In this document: positions 1 through 7,791 of the stretch, piece by piece
How positions within the stretch are numbered: the first letter of the stretch is position 1
How the letters are laid out: every line of letters starts with the position of its first letter
Origin: an uncultured Bacteroides sp.
Lineage (GTDB): Bacteria; Bacteroidota; Bacteroidia; Bacteroidales; Bacteroidaceae
Assembly: GCA_900552645.1 (NCBI GenBank)
Contig: USAN01000001.1
Span: 124,001-188,000 of the forward strand
Direction: 5' to 3'
Length of the DNA: 64,000 nt
Made by a program: the position numbers and the translations under genes
The notes under the pieces: generated by a model
The model's input: the letters and a program-made list of their open reading frames with translations, nothing else
Databases searched by the model: none
Told to the model about the DNA's origin: nothing

Positions 1-250
1 TTTTATTCCTATGCAATATTCGCGAAATAACATTAAGAATGCAATTCCTTTTAATTTATTATGTACTATAATCTGATTTTTCATTATTTGTTTTCGGAAA
101 CGATAAATATGAGCTACCAAGTTATTATAAGCAATGATAAATAACAAAGATTAAATTTCTGTTTTTGTGTGTAGCCGGAGTTTATTTTTATACTTATTAG
201 TAATCTGCTTCAGATTTTTGGTATTAGTATTTAATTGATTCATAAATAGT
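1..250. other. AT-rich stretch without a recognisable gene
   Basis: All frames are broken by stops and I recognise no RNA gene. The base composition is much more AT-rich than the fimbrial genes that follow, so this looks like the outer flank of the fimbrial block. A gene lying mostly left of the window cannot be excluded. Confidence 0.4.
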
Positions 251-291
251 AAAAAAGCTGCCCCTTGGCTTGTTGGGGCTTCGGGGCAGCT
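251..291 (-). terminator. Rho-independent terminator of the fimbrial operon
   Basis: A perfect 9-bp stem (AGCTGCCCC at 256-264 with GGGGCAGCT at 283-291) encloses an 18-nt loop. Read on the minus strand the stem is followed by a run of T (A-run at 251-256 on the plus strand). It lies just beyond the last minus-strand reading frame of the fimbrial block, so it probably ends that transcript. Confidence 0.7.
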
Positions 292-331
292 GAGTGAGAT
301 AATACAAGTTTTGAATCTACTGATTTATTGT

Positions 332-547
332 TTATACAATACTGAAGTTGGCACGGCCGATACGTTCTTCCAAGGAGATGTAGGTATCTTCCGTCACGAG
401 GCGCATGGAGCTGATGCCTGCACTTTGCAGGCGGGCAGCCACTCTGTCGGCTATCTCACGGGTGTATGTCCATTCCAGCAACCGCCCGTCGGGCGAGCGT
501 TTGCCGGGAGTGTTGTTGCCATGACCGTTGTCTATCAGTATCTTCAT
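332..547 (-). pseudogene. Truncated N-acetylmuramoyl-L-alanine amidase
   Basis: The 71 residues begin MKILIDNGHG and carry the first Zn-binding His region of Amidase_3-type cell-wall amidases, followed by a helix typical of the family (REIADRVAARLQSAG). Intact family members are about 170 residues or more and have a second His and a catalytic Glu. Here the frame ends after GRANFSIV, so two thirds of the domain is missing. In Bacteroidales such amidases often sit in mobile or phage-like contexts. Lying at the end of the fimbrial operon, this fragment probably marks a recombination scar. It could still be translated, but should not be catalytically active. Confidence 0.6.
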
Positions 548-723
548 TTCGGTATTATTTTTATTGTTATCTCTATTGTTGTGAGCAGGGAGGGAACACG
601 TCGCCGTGTGCTGTATCTATCGGTCGTTCAACCCTGCCTACCCTGTTGTAATGATAGTCGTTTTTAATTTGATGTGAGTTCCCTGCCGGAAGAATCGTCA
701 AATCGTCTTCTCGCCTACGGCTT

Positions 724-2451
724 TCAGTTGTTTGTTACGTCGAATGCGATGAAGGCACCTTTCATATTAACAAAACTGCCAGGGCTATCGTATAGATAGC
801 CCAATGTAAATACCTTCGTTTCTTTGTTATAGGTGTACACTGTTAAATATTGGGCACCATCTGAATTGACAATAAAACCGTCTTCTAGCGTAGATGGTAG
901 ATCTATGTCTTGGTCGCCATTCTCCGCCTCCGTTATAATCGTAAATGAGTTGGGACGCAAGGGCACTAAAGCTTCCATATCGGCCAATGTAGCAACTTTA
1001 CTTCCCCACGAAGTGATGATAGCAGTCATTGCATTATACTTTAAACCGGCAGCTTTGCCAGCTTTTAGCAAATAAATCTCATCAGTACCACCTGTCGTAT
1101 CTCCACAATACGGATTGCGGCTTATCAACCGGTAGTTGTCGAAGCCCGTTATATCCAGCACTACGCAGGGGATTCCGCCGGCATAGTCTCCGGTCATGGC
1201 TTCTACTTTGTAAGTCAGCTCTTTGCCCGGATAGAACAATCTGTCGGCAGTTGTGCTCCATGCGGTCTTATAGGCGGTGGCATCGGCGGTATTGATAAGG
1301 ATTTTGGTAAGGTTGGTGCATCCCGACCAGTTGGCAGTGGGAACAGTGCCCAATGTGCCTGGGGTGCCGGAATAGTTCACTCCGCGCAGGTCGATGCCGG
1401 TGAGGGTGGTGGCGGCAGTTAGTTTCGCCATATCATCGGTATTTAATGTGCCGGTAACAGTAAGGGTAGTTCCACCATTTAGAGCTGTGGTGATGTGCTG
1501 AGCTGTTAAGGCTCCCGCCTTAAACAGATTCACTGTATGCGTGGCGGGTAATGTTTCTATTGTAGCTTCGGCTTCATTTCCGTTGGTCAGGTCGCCTAGT
1601 ATTGAGCCGGTTGCCCAGTTCTCCACTTTTACCTCCCCGAGTTCAACCATATCTTTACCTACTTTCACGTTGTAGGTGTAGCTTTTCCCTGCTTCAAGGC
1701 CTTGGATGCCTTTCACGGTGAGAGTCTGCGTAGTGTTGTCGCCATCTTTTGTCACGGTGATGGTCATAAAGGTGGCATTGTAGTTGACAGCAGTTGGGAT
1801 GAGCAACGCATAGAAAGCATTGTTTGTGTGCTTGTAGCTGCTCACGCTCACAGGTTCTCCGGCTGCTGCACCATCGGTATATCCGGTAGCATTACTTCCC
1901 ACGCTGATGGCTGTAACTGTGTATCCGGTCTCGAACTGATTATTAAAAGATGTGTTGACAACCACACGTGCTGTCTTGCGTTGCAACGTCAAACTTACGT
2001 TATCGGCTTTTGCCACATCGGTAGCAATGCAGGTCATATAATCGGCAGCTATCAACTTTTCGAGCATGCTTTGGTCTGTTGGCAACGTGAATTCCTCCAT
2101 CGAAACACCATCACCCACAGGATAATAGGCTTTGAAGTCCATCGCGGTAGTTTCCCATTTCAGGTACTCTCTGGTAGTGGCAGGATTCCATGCGGCGCCG
2201 TCGTACTGATATATTACGCCATTCTGCCTGCCGGCAGCTACTGCTATCTTGTCGGCTAAGTTAAACTTGGCCTGCTCTTCTTCCGTGCCGATAGGGTTGC
2301 TTCGTGTGATAGGAATACCTTCGCCAACAGTGGCGTTGATGCGCACGGCATCGGGATCGTTCATGTAAGCGGAGTTGAAATCCTCATCATTGCTACACGC
2401 AGCCACCACAAGCAATAAGGCGGTAGCAAAAATATATCTCATTGTTCTCAT
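724..2451 (-). CDS. Fimbrillin family lipoprotein, probable tip/adhesin subunit
   Basis: A 575-residue lipoprotein. The signal peptide ends at a lipobox with Cys19 (VVAAC), followed by SNDED, a surface-export type sequence. Residues about 35-285 look like a Mfa_like_1/fimbrillin domain (VRINATVGEG, then a KSYTYNVKVGKD-type strand ending in VENW). An Arg at position 50 (GIPITR-S) sits where FimA/Mfa1-type subunits are cleaved by an Arg-specific protease. Residues about 290-405 resemble a short leucine-rich/BspA-like segment (TTLTGIDLRGV, WSGCTNLTKILI), and the last 170 residues are a domain I do not recognise. The length and position at the distal end of the operon fit an adhesive tip subunit. 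That role is inferred. GC-rich compared with the rest of the window. Confidence 0.75.
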   Translation of the reverse strand: MRTMRYIFATALLLVVAACSNDEDFNSAYMNDPDAVRINATVGEGIPITRSNPIGTEEEQAKFNLADKIAVAAGRQNGVIYQYDGAAWNPATTREYLKWETTAMDFKAYYPVGDGVSMEEFTLPTDQSMLEKLIAADYMTCIATDVAKADNVSLTLQRKTARVVVNTSFNNQFETGYTVTAISVGSNATGYTDGAAAGEPVSVSSYKHTNNAFYALLIPTAVNYNATFMTITVTKDGDNTTQTLTVKGIQGLEAGKSYTYNVKVGKDMVELGEVKVENWATGSILGDLTNGNEAEATIETLPATHTVNLFKAGALTAQHITTALNGGTTLTVTGTLNTDDMAKLTAATTLTGIDLRGVNYSGTPGTLGTVPTANWSGCTNLTKILINTADATAYKTAWSTTADRLFYPGKELTYKVEAMTGDYAGGIPCVVLDITGFDNYRLISRNPYCGDTTGGTDEIYLLKAGKAAGLKYNAMTAIITSWGSKVATLADMEALVPLRPNSFTIITEAENGDQDIDLPSTLEDGFIVNSDGAQYLTVYTYNKETKVFTLGYLYDSPGSFVNMKGAFIAFDVTNN

Positions 2452-2489
2452 TTTTTTATTCTTATTATATTGATAAATACTTGGGCGTT

Positions 2490-3473
2490 TTATTCAGTTT
2501 CTATGTTACCACCTATCCCCTCAGTCCAAGGGTTGGCAGACAAAGAACCGAGAGTCACCACATCCTTGCCGGCGGTGAGGGCGAGTGTGTACAGCTTACC
2601 ACTCTCTAATGTTACAGCATCGGTAGAAGTCCATACATATCCCTTGTTGTTGATAGTGAATGTTACCGAGAATTCGCCTGCCATTACTGTTTGAGGTACA
2701 AGTATCACTTCGTAGTTTGCCACAGCACTGGCGGTAGTACCGTTGCCTGCGATGTATGTGCCGGTAAGGGGAGTAATAGGTGCAGCCTGGAATAATGAAG
2801 GGTCAAATGGGCTATTGATAGAGGCATTCCAATAAAAACTTTTTTTAGTTCCGTTTACCTTCAGCTCGCTGATAGGGTTTGTATCGGTGCCGGGGGTGAT
2901 GTTCAGCTCTGTACCCAGGGTAACACAGATGTTCACTTTCGACATCAGGTGCTTGAAAGTGATTGGCAGTTTGCCATTCACCAAGTCTGTGGCAGGGTTT
3001 ACTACCGTAGGCTTCATGTAGAGAATATCGCTGAATTGGAACGAAAATTCACTACTTTGGTCGGATGAAACCCAGTATTGTGAATTGGTAGTAAAGCTTG
3101 TTTCAGTGAAATAGGTACCTATCATACTCAGTGCCGTAACTGTAACCGGTTGTGTACTGTTTTGCCACAGCATCTGGAGCGGGGTGCCTATGTTTCCATC
3201 CGTATAACTGCTCCACACGTTATTCGACTTATAGTAAAAGCCATAGTAGCTATAATTATTATTGGCAGCATTATTTATTTTAATATTGAAACGGTCAATA
3301 TTCCCCGTTGTCATCCCAGCACGGGTCATTGGGGCATCGATATTGGTGGTAACACGTATCACGCCATCTGCAGGGAAGTTTGAGTTCTCATTAAACTCGT
3401 CATTGTTCGAGCAGCTGCCCAAGGTCATTGCCCCGGCCACGGCTGCCATCATTAAAAGATTCTTTGTTCTCAT
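2490..3473 (-). CDS. Fimbrillin family lipoprotein (Mfa_like_1)
   Basis: A 327-residue subunit of the type V pilus class. The lipobox Cys is residue 21 (TLGSC), followed by SNNDEF. Arg51 (APMTR-A) is in the position expected for the Arg-protease maturation that releases the mature pilin for strand-exchange polymerisation. The body has the pattern of fimbrillins: FKHLMSKVNICVTLG around residue 180, KLYTLALTAGKDVVTLGSL near the C-terminus, and a final NPWTEG. It lies 38 bp upstream of the larger fimbrillin and 33 bp downstream of the next one, in one minus-strand operon. It is either a main shaft subunit or an accessory tip component. Sequence alone does not decide which. Confidence 0.8.
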   Translation of the reverse strand: MRTKNLLMMAAVAGAMTLGSCSNNDEFNENSNFPADGVIRVTTNIDAPMTRAGMTTGNIDRFNIKINNAANNNYSYYGFYYKSNNVWSSYTDGNIGTPLQMLWQNSTQPVTVTALSMIGTYFTETSFTTNSQYWVSSDQSSEFSFQFSDILYMKPTVVNPATDLVNGKLPITFKHLMSKVNICVTLGTELNITPGTDTNPISELKVNGTKKSFYWNASINSPFDPSLFQAAPITPLTGTYIAGNGTTASAVANYEVILVPQTVMAGEFSVTFTINNKGYVWTSTDAVTLESGKLYTLALTAGKDVVTLGSLSANPWTEGIGGNIETE

Positions 3474-3506
3474 TTTTATTGTTATTTTATTTATTGTTCA
3501 TTTAGT

Positions 3507-4403
3507 TTATTCCTGTGCCTCGCCGCCATTGATGGTGGTTCCTGCTCCCCAGTCGTTTATGCTCACGCTGCCAAGGGTGATTTCGTCACGACCCACGATG
3601 AGGTTCACGGTAGTATATTTGCCGCTTTCCAGCTTCACAGTGCCGGTGTAGATGTAATTCTTCTCGCCTATCCTGATAGTAATGGTGACGTTTTCGCCTG
3701 CTTGCGGAACCATAATGGACTGATAAGTGGTGTTGGCTGTAGCAGCCTGAAGCTCAATGTTTGTGGCTTCTTCGGCGGTAACAGTGGCTGTCTTAGTCAA
3801 ATAATTCACAGTGGCTTTGTCTTTGAGATTGCTGGTAGTGACATTCGTTACTGTGGGAGTAGTTGCCCATTGGTTGCGGAAGGTGAGGTTCACGATAAGT
3901 TTCGCCATCACATGGTCGAACTGCAAAGGCACGGCAGTGTTTGTTGCAATGAATCCGGCATTGTCTGCACCTCTGTTCACAGCTACCAATAGGTCGCTTT
4001 GCTCTTGTTTGGTCACATCGAGTGTGTAGGTATCTGCTACGAAGTCGGTTATTGCCTTGTTCGGATAAACACCCAAGAAATAATGTGGCGTAATCATGTC
4101 TTTCCACAGCATCTGCGGAGATGCGATCCATTTTGTACCATCGTAGGTGTTGATGGAGTTGTTCACCACCATTCCGTCTGTATTTACTACATCGGAACTG
4201 CCAGTCCACGCATAGACGCTGATTTGGTCATCTTTCGCAAAGGACTGTGTGCCATTGGTAGTTGTAGTTCGTGAGAGCGAGCCGATGCTCGTGTTCACGG
4301 TGATGTACTCGGCGGTCTCTACGCCGCCGTTCTCGTCGTTGCTGCAACTTGCGAGAACAAATGTTGCCGCCATAGCAGTGAGGATTGAATTGGAAATTCT
4401 CAT
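3507..4403 (-). CDS. Fimbrillin family lipoprotein (Mfa_like_1)
   Basis: A 298-residue fimbrillin. The signal peptide ends at Cys20 (VLASC) followed by SNDENG. Arg45 (GSLSR-T) is a likely maturation site. Family features are clear: a FDHVMAKLIVNLTFRNQW strand-helix segment around residue 165, then KYTTVNLIVGRDEITLGSV and a closing NDWGAG. It is the first fimbrillin after the anchor gene, with a 36-bp gap, which is the usual position of the major shaft subunit. The regular SNDE/SNNDE sequence after Cys is shared by all three fimbrillins here, so they are probably exported to the surface by the same route. Confidence 0.8.
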   Translation of the reverse strand: MRISNSILTAMAATFVLASCSNDENGGVETAEYITVNTSIGSLSRTTTTNGTQSFAKDDQISVYAWTGSSDVVNTDGMVVNNSINTYDGTKWIASPQMLWKDMITPHYFLGVYPNKAITDFVADTYTLDVTKQEQSDLLVAVNRGADNAGFIATNTAVPLQFDHVMAKLIVNLTFRNQWATTPTVTNVTTSNLKDKATVNYLTKTATVTAEEATNIELQAATANTTYQSIMVPQAGENVTITIRIGEKNYIYTGTVKLESGKYTTVNLIVGRDEITLGSVSINDWGAGTTINGGEAQE

Positions 4404-4439
4404 AATAATTAAATGTTTATTATTGTTATACGTTGTCTT

Positions 4440-5324
4440 TTACTTGTTCGGGTTCAATATCTCCCCCTCGTTCATTTCTCCTTCCACCCATCCGTTTATG
4501 GTGGTGATGGTCACGGTCATGTCTGGACGGAATACGTCAAACACCACTTCGGGCGTGTATGTGCCACCATTCTCTATAGCCGGTGCAGTAACATTGAACG
4601 TTATAGCCTTGCCATCGTCATACCGGAAGGTGAATTGCAGCAATGTAGGCACGGCATCTATACCTGCACGGCTCTGTGCGTTCACTACAGGCATCAGCCG
4701 CTTCATGGGGAAGGTAATAACCCCGTCCACAGGCGTTACGCTGCCCAGGTCGGCCACATCGGTATAAGGGTTCAATTGTCCGCTATATGGCAGAAAACTT
4801 TTCGCCACATTGGTTACTTTCGCTTGCGCCTTTGTTACATTCGCAGGCACACCGGTAATTGTGAATTGAAGTTCGGCAAGGATACGGTTCATTTTTACCT
4901 CGGCGGTGGTGATACCGTCGGCATTTACCGTCACTGTCTGTACGCCATAGTGAGCGTGGGCAGGCGAAGCCGAAGCATCGTTCAGCGTGAAAGCCAGCCC
5001 TTCGTAAGGTTTTATACCGTCACCTATGGCTTGGTCGGTGGAGAACGGAGACACAAGGTTTGTGGCTGCTATCAACACATATTCCCCGTCATCCAACGCA
5101 AGTGATGATGATGAAAGCTGCTTCATTTCGGAGTAGTGATACTCGTCTACCAACAATCCGTCAGATTGGTACACCCACAGACGGATGTCGCTTGCAGTAT
5201 CCTCTCCGGGCATAGCAAGATTTACGACCAGTCCCTTTTCATTCTTATGTGTATCTTTATCGCAGGCCGATAAGATCAGTAGAATAGCAAGTGATATGCC
5301 TAGTGTTAAAATTGTCTTATTCAT
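4440..5324 (-). CDS. FimB/Mfa2 family fimbrial anchor lipoprotein
   Basis: A 294-residue lipoprotein with Cys21 in ILSAC. The N-terminal part (IRLWVYQSDGLLVDEYHY, then LDDGEYVLIAATN) matches the FimB/Mfa2 (DUF1812-type) family, which caps and anchors type V pili in the outer membrane and limits their length. Unlike the three fimbrillins downstream it lacks an Arg cleavage site near residue 50, which fits a protein that stays lipid-anchored. It is the first gene of the operon, about 140 bp from the predicted promoter and divergent from the AraC-type regulator. The anchor function comes from the family, not from this sequence. Confidence 0.75.
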   Translation of the reverse strand: MNKTILTLGISLAILLILSACDKDTHKNEKGLVVNLAMPGEDTASDIRLWVYQSDGLLVDEYHYSEMKQLSSSSLALDDGEYVLIAATNLVSPFSTDQAIGDGIKPYEGLAFTLNDASASPAHAHYGVQTVTVNADGITTAEVKMNRILAELQFTITGVPANVTKAQAKVTNVAKSFLPYSGQLNPYTDVADLGSVTPVDGVITFPMKRLMPVVNAQSRAGIDAVPTLLQFTFRYDDGKAITFNVTAPAIENGGTYTPEVVFDVFRPDMTVTITTINGWVEGEMNEGEILNPNK

Positions 5325-5464
5325 AGTCTCCTTATTTGTTTATTTATTATTTGTCGCATAGGTGCAACGTGTTTTTACTGCTTCGATACGGCGGTTTTTA
5401 TACCTACTATCTTGTTTTTTATTCATAATTTTATTGCTTTCGTATAATATTTGTATTTTGATAG

Positions 5465-5472
5465 CAAAAGTA
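5465..5472 (-). promoter_or_regulatory. -7 box of the fimbrial operon promoter
   Basis: Minus-strand TACTTTTG fits the Bacteroidetes -7 consensus TAnnTTTG. No good -33 TTTG is seen at the right distance, which suggests a promoter needing an activator. The transcript would have a leader of about 130 nt. The whole divergent gap (5325-5638) otherwise shows no gene. A 62-codon frame in it spans the -7 box and is probably not translated. Confidence 0.45.
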
Positions 5473-5608
5473 TTACCTTGAGCAGTAATAGGAGTTTCGA
5501 AAACGTCATAATCGTCGTGCAAAATCAAAACTTCAACATTTTTTTTAATAAAAAAATGCTTTTGTTAAAGTTTTTGATGCGAAATCGATTAAATATTAGG
5601 GAATGTTT

Positions 5609-5616
5609 TAACTTTG
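5609..5616 (+). promoter_or_regulatory. -7 box in front of the AraC-type regulator gene
   Basis: TAACTTTG matches TAnnTTTG and lies 22 bp before the GTG start, giving a very short leader. A -33 TTTG at the usual spacing is absent. Confidence 0.4.
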
Positions 5617-5638
5617 TGCCTCTAAATAAAAAGTAAAA

Positions 5639-6727
5639 GTGTTCGATATAATATATAATAATTCGCTCATCATAGCGTGGGCGGTTCTCTTTATTTTCGC
5701 CTTTATACTATTCTTTGGTAAAGTGCCGCATACCGATATTTACCGCTCTTATAACAAGACTCGGAAGATACTTGCTGTTGCCATGTTCTTTTGGGGAGTG
5801 CAAATTATGTTACAATGGTTGTTCAACTTCAGAACAGAGTCTCCGCATATAGCATCGGCTCTCAATATAACATGTTATTATATAGGAGCTATCCTCTTTG
5901 GTATGGCATACATATCCCTGCTGGATGCAACCTACATATCGAAACAACAGATGAGAAGCGACTTTACAAAATGGGGTATAGTGTGTGTAGCGGTATGGAG
6001 TGCTATATTTCTGCTTCAAGGTACATCAAGGTATGTGGTATTAATTCTTTCTGCCTTGTTCTTTCTAGGTGATGCCGCCCGCATATCTTGGATTTTCTTC
6101 CGCACTTACCGCAAGGCTGTTCGTGAGATAGATAACTACTATTCTGAAAATACCGATGCCTTTATCCGCTGGATATATCGTAGCACCTTCGGCATCGTCT
6201 TCTTCGGACTGATAGGGGCCATTATGGCTTTTGCTCCTAAATGGGTGGTTAGTATTTATATGAGTGCCGGAATCGGGATGTTCGTATATATTTTCATCTC
6301 GCTACTCAACTACTCACTAAACTGCGAAAAGGTGAGTGTGGCAATCGGAGAGACTTTGCCTATAGTGTCGCCTAATGATGCGGCAATCATATCGGATGAC
6401 GATATGACCAAGAGATTGGAGGAGTGGGTAGGTGAGGAATATTATAGAAACTCCGGCGTCACGATGGAACAGTTGACAGTATATTTCGGTTTAAACCGCA
6501 ATGTACTTTCGGAATATTTCAATCACACCTTGCACATCTCTTTTAGGGATTGGATTACCGGTCTGCGCATTGCAGATGCCAAGCGTATGATGATTGACGA
6601 ACCATCAATTACGCTGGACGAGGTGGCACAACGGGTTGGATTCTCAGGTAAATCCTATTTTAGCACGGTGTTTAAGCGTTGTGAAAAAATAACACCTTCC
6701 GAATGGCGAAAACAGCAAGGAGAATAG
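5639..6727 (+). CDS. Membrane-bound AraC family transcriptional regulator
   Basis: 362 residues from a GTG start. The next in-frame ATG is inside the second membrane segment, so GTG is preferred. Residues about 8-230 contain six or seven hydrophobic segments. The C-terminal 100 residues form an AraC-type double helix-turn-helix: MTKRLEEWVGEEYY, then LTVYFGLNRNVLSEYFN (first HTH), SFRDWITGLRIADAKRMM, and LDEVAQRVGFSGKSYFSTVF (second HTH) ending in TPSEWRKQQG. It is transcribed away from the fimbrial operon across a 314-bp gap and has the same raised GC, so it is probably the local regulator of those genes. A membrane sensor part fused to an AraC head suggests it senses an envelope signal. The signal is unknown. 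Confidence 0.85.
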   Translation: MFDIIYNNSLIIAWAVLFIFAFILFFGKVPHTDIYRSYNKTRKILAVAMFFWGVQIMLQWLFNFRTESPHIASALNITCYYIGAILFGMAYISLLDATYISKQQMRSDFTKWGIVCVAVWSAIFLLQGTSRYVVLILSALFFLGDAARISWIFFRTYRKAVREIDNYYSENTDAFIRWIYRSTFGIVFFGLIGAIMAFAPKWVVSIYMSAGIGMFVYIFISLLNYSLNCEKVSVAIGETLPIVSPNDAAIISDDDMTKRLEEWVGEEYYRNSGVTMEQLTVYFGLNRNVLSEYFNHTLHISFRDWITGLRIADAKRMMIDEPSITLDEVAQRVGFSGKSYFSTVFKRCEKITPSEWRKQQGE

Positions 6728-6803
6728 TTGCTTAAAACTTATGCTTTAAATAGTGTGCATCCTCTCACACCCTGTTTTTTCACCTCACTAAAAAATATTT
6801 TCT

Positions 6804-6858
6804 CGCCTGAAAAATAAAATCGGCCGCCTGAAAAATATATTTTCAGGCGGCCGATTTT
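6804..6858. terminator. Long hairpin with an extra half-arm; terminator of the regulator gene
   Basis: A perfect 19-bp stem (6816-6834 with 6840-6858) and a 5-nt loop (ATATA). The arms contain CGGCCGCCTG / CAGGCGGCCG and end in TTTT on both strands, so it can work in both directions. Just upstream (6804-6815) a third partial copy of the left arm, CGCCTGAAAAAT, could compete for the right arm. A similar three-arm arrangement occurs at 58959-59018. Confidence 0.7.
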
Positions 6859-6946
6859 ACTACTTTCAAACAGCAACAATATTGTTGATGTATTATAAAG
6901 GATAATGTAAAGAAATATGATTTTTTATTGCAAATTTTTCATGCTG

Positions 6947-7500
6947 TTTTCTGATGTGTCATGTGTCAAGGTGTCACTTTGGCACAAATTTTATTTGTCG
7001 ACTTTAAGCTTTACATTTTTTAACAATCTTGAAAACGCTTCTATCATTGAGTTTGCGGTAAAAGTGTATTTTGCTACAGAAGATCCTCTCCCCCTTATTT
7101 TTCGATATTTTCTTTAAAAAAACGAATTAAATGAAACCAGGTAAAATGCTTAGAGGGAGTGTGGTTTGGTGTCATGAAAAATTATTAAATGAAATATGCT
7201 TTTATACTATGAAGTTACAAAGATAAAATATGTTTTGTCTTTGAAATGTAATTGTTGTAAATGGTAAAATAAATATACTGTTATTTTATGCATAAAAGAA
7301 TTGATGATAGTTGTAAGATGAAAATACGATTTTAATACTTAATATTTGGGATTACAAATTATGACACCTGTTTTTGATAAAATTAGTTTTTTAATCATCT
7401 AATTTTATAGGGTTAAAATATTGATAGTTAATATTATACAGACATGGTATAGTTGAAAAGAGTGCCAAAGTGACACCTTGACACGTGACACATCAGAAAA
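6947..7500. repeat. AT-rich segment bounded by a 39-bp inverted repeat
   Basis: The arms lie at 6947-6985 and 7462-7500. They match at 38 of 39 positions in inverse orientation, and the one difference would be a G-U pair in RNA. Each arm carries several TGTCA/TGACA units (TGTGTCA, GTGTCAC). The similarity stops sharply at both ends of the arms. The 476 bp between them are very AT-rich, hold no convincing gene, and no flanking duplication is obvious. The remainder of the gap (6859-6946 and 7501-7760) also shows no gene. Candidates are a small non-autonomous mobile element or a pair of protein-binding or recombination sites. I do not recognise the family. Confidence 0.7.
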
Positions 7501-7760
7501 AGTTCTTTTTAGAGCGGTTTTTAATCTGTTTTATGATGAATTTTGATACCGGATTTTGGTAGTTTGTTGTTCTATTCTAAATCTGTTTTATTAACTGTAT
7601 ATGAATAATCCTTACATTTTAATTGATTATATATAGACGATTATAGGTAAGTGGTAAAAGTTACAAATTACATTATTTATATCTTTAATGATATTCTACT
7701 TTTAGCTTATTAAATAGAATAATAAGTAATTTGTATACATCTCAATAAAATGATTATTGT

Positions 7761-7768
7761 TAGTTTTG
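7761..7768 (+). promoter_or_regulatory. -7 box in front of the DXS-like gene
   Basis: TAGTTTTG matches TAnnTTTG. It lies after an in-frame ATG at 7750 and 23 bp before the ATG at 7792, so it supports 7792 as the real start. No -33 box is clear. Confidence 0.4.
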
Positions 7769-7791
7769 TACTGCAAAATAAAATAGAGAGT

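Noticed and set aside
5340..5528. 62-codon minus-strand frame before the anchor gene
   Set aside because: It begins upstream of the predicted -7 box, so most of it would not be transcribed from that promoter. A shorter 28-codon version from a later ATG is possible but unsupported.
6874..6887. Palindrome CAACAATATTGTTG as a regulatory site
   Set aside because: It lies behind the terminator of the regulator gene and not near a start, so there is no support for a role.
6917..7117. 66-codon frame in the gene-free segment
   Set aside because: It contains the left arm of the 39-bp inverted repeat, has a Phe-rich chance composition and no promoter or family resemblance.
6947..7500. Insertion sequence
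   Set aside because: No transposase or remnant of one is readable between the arms and no target duplication is seen, so I call it only a repeat-bounded segment.
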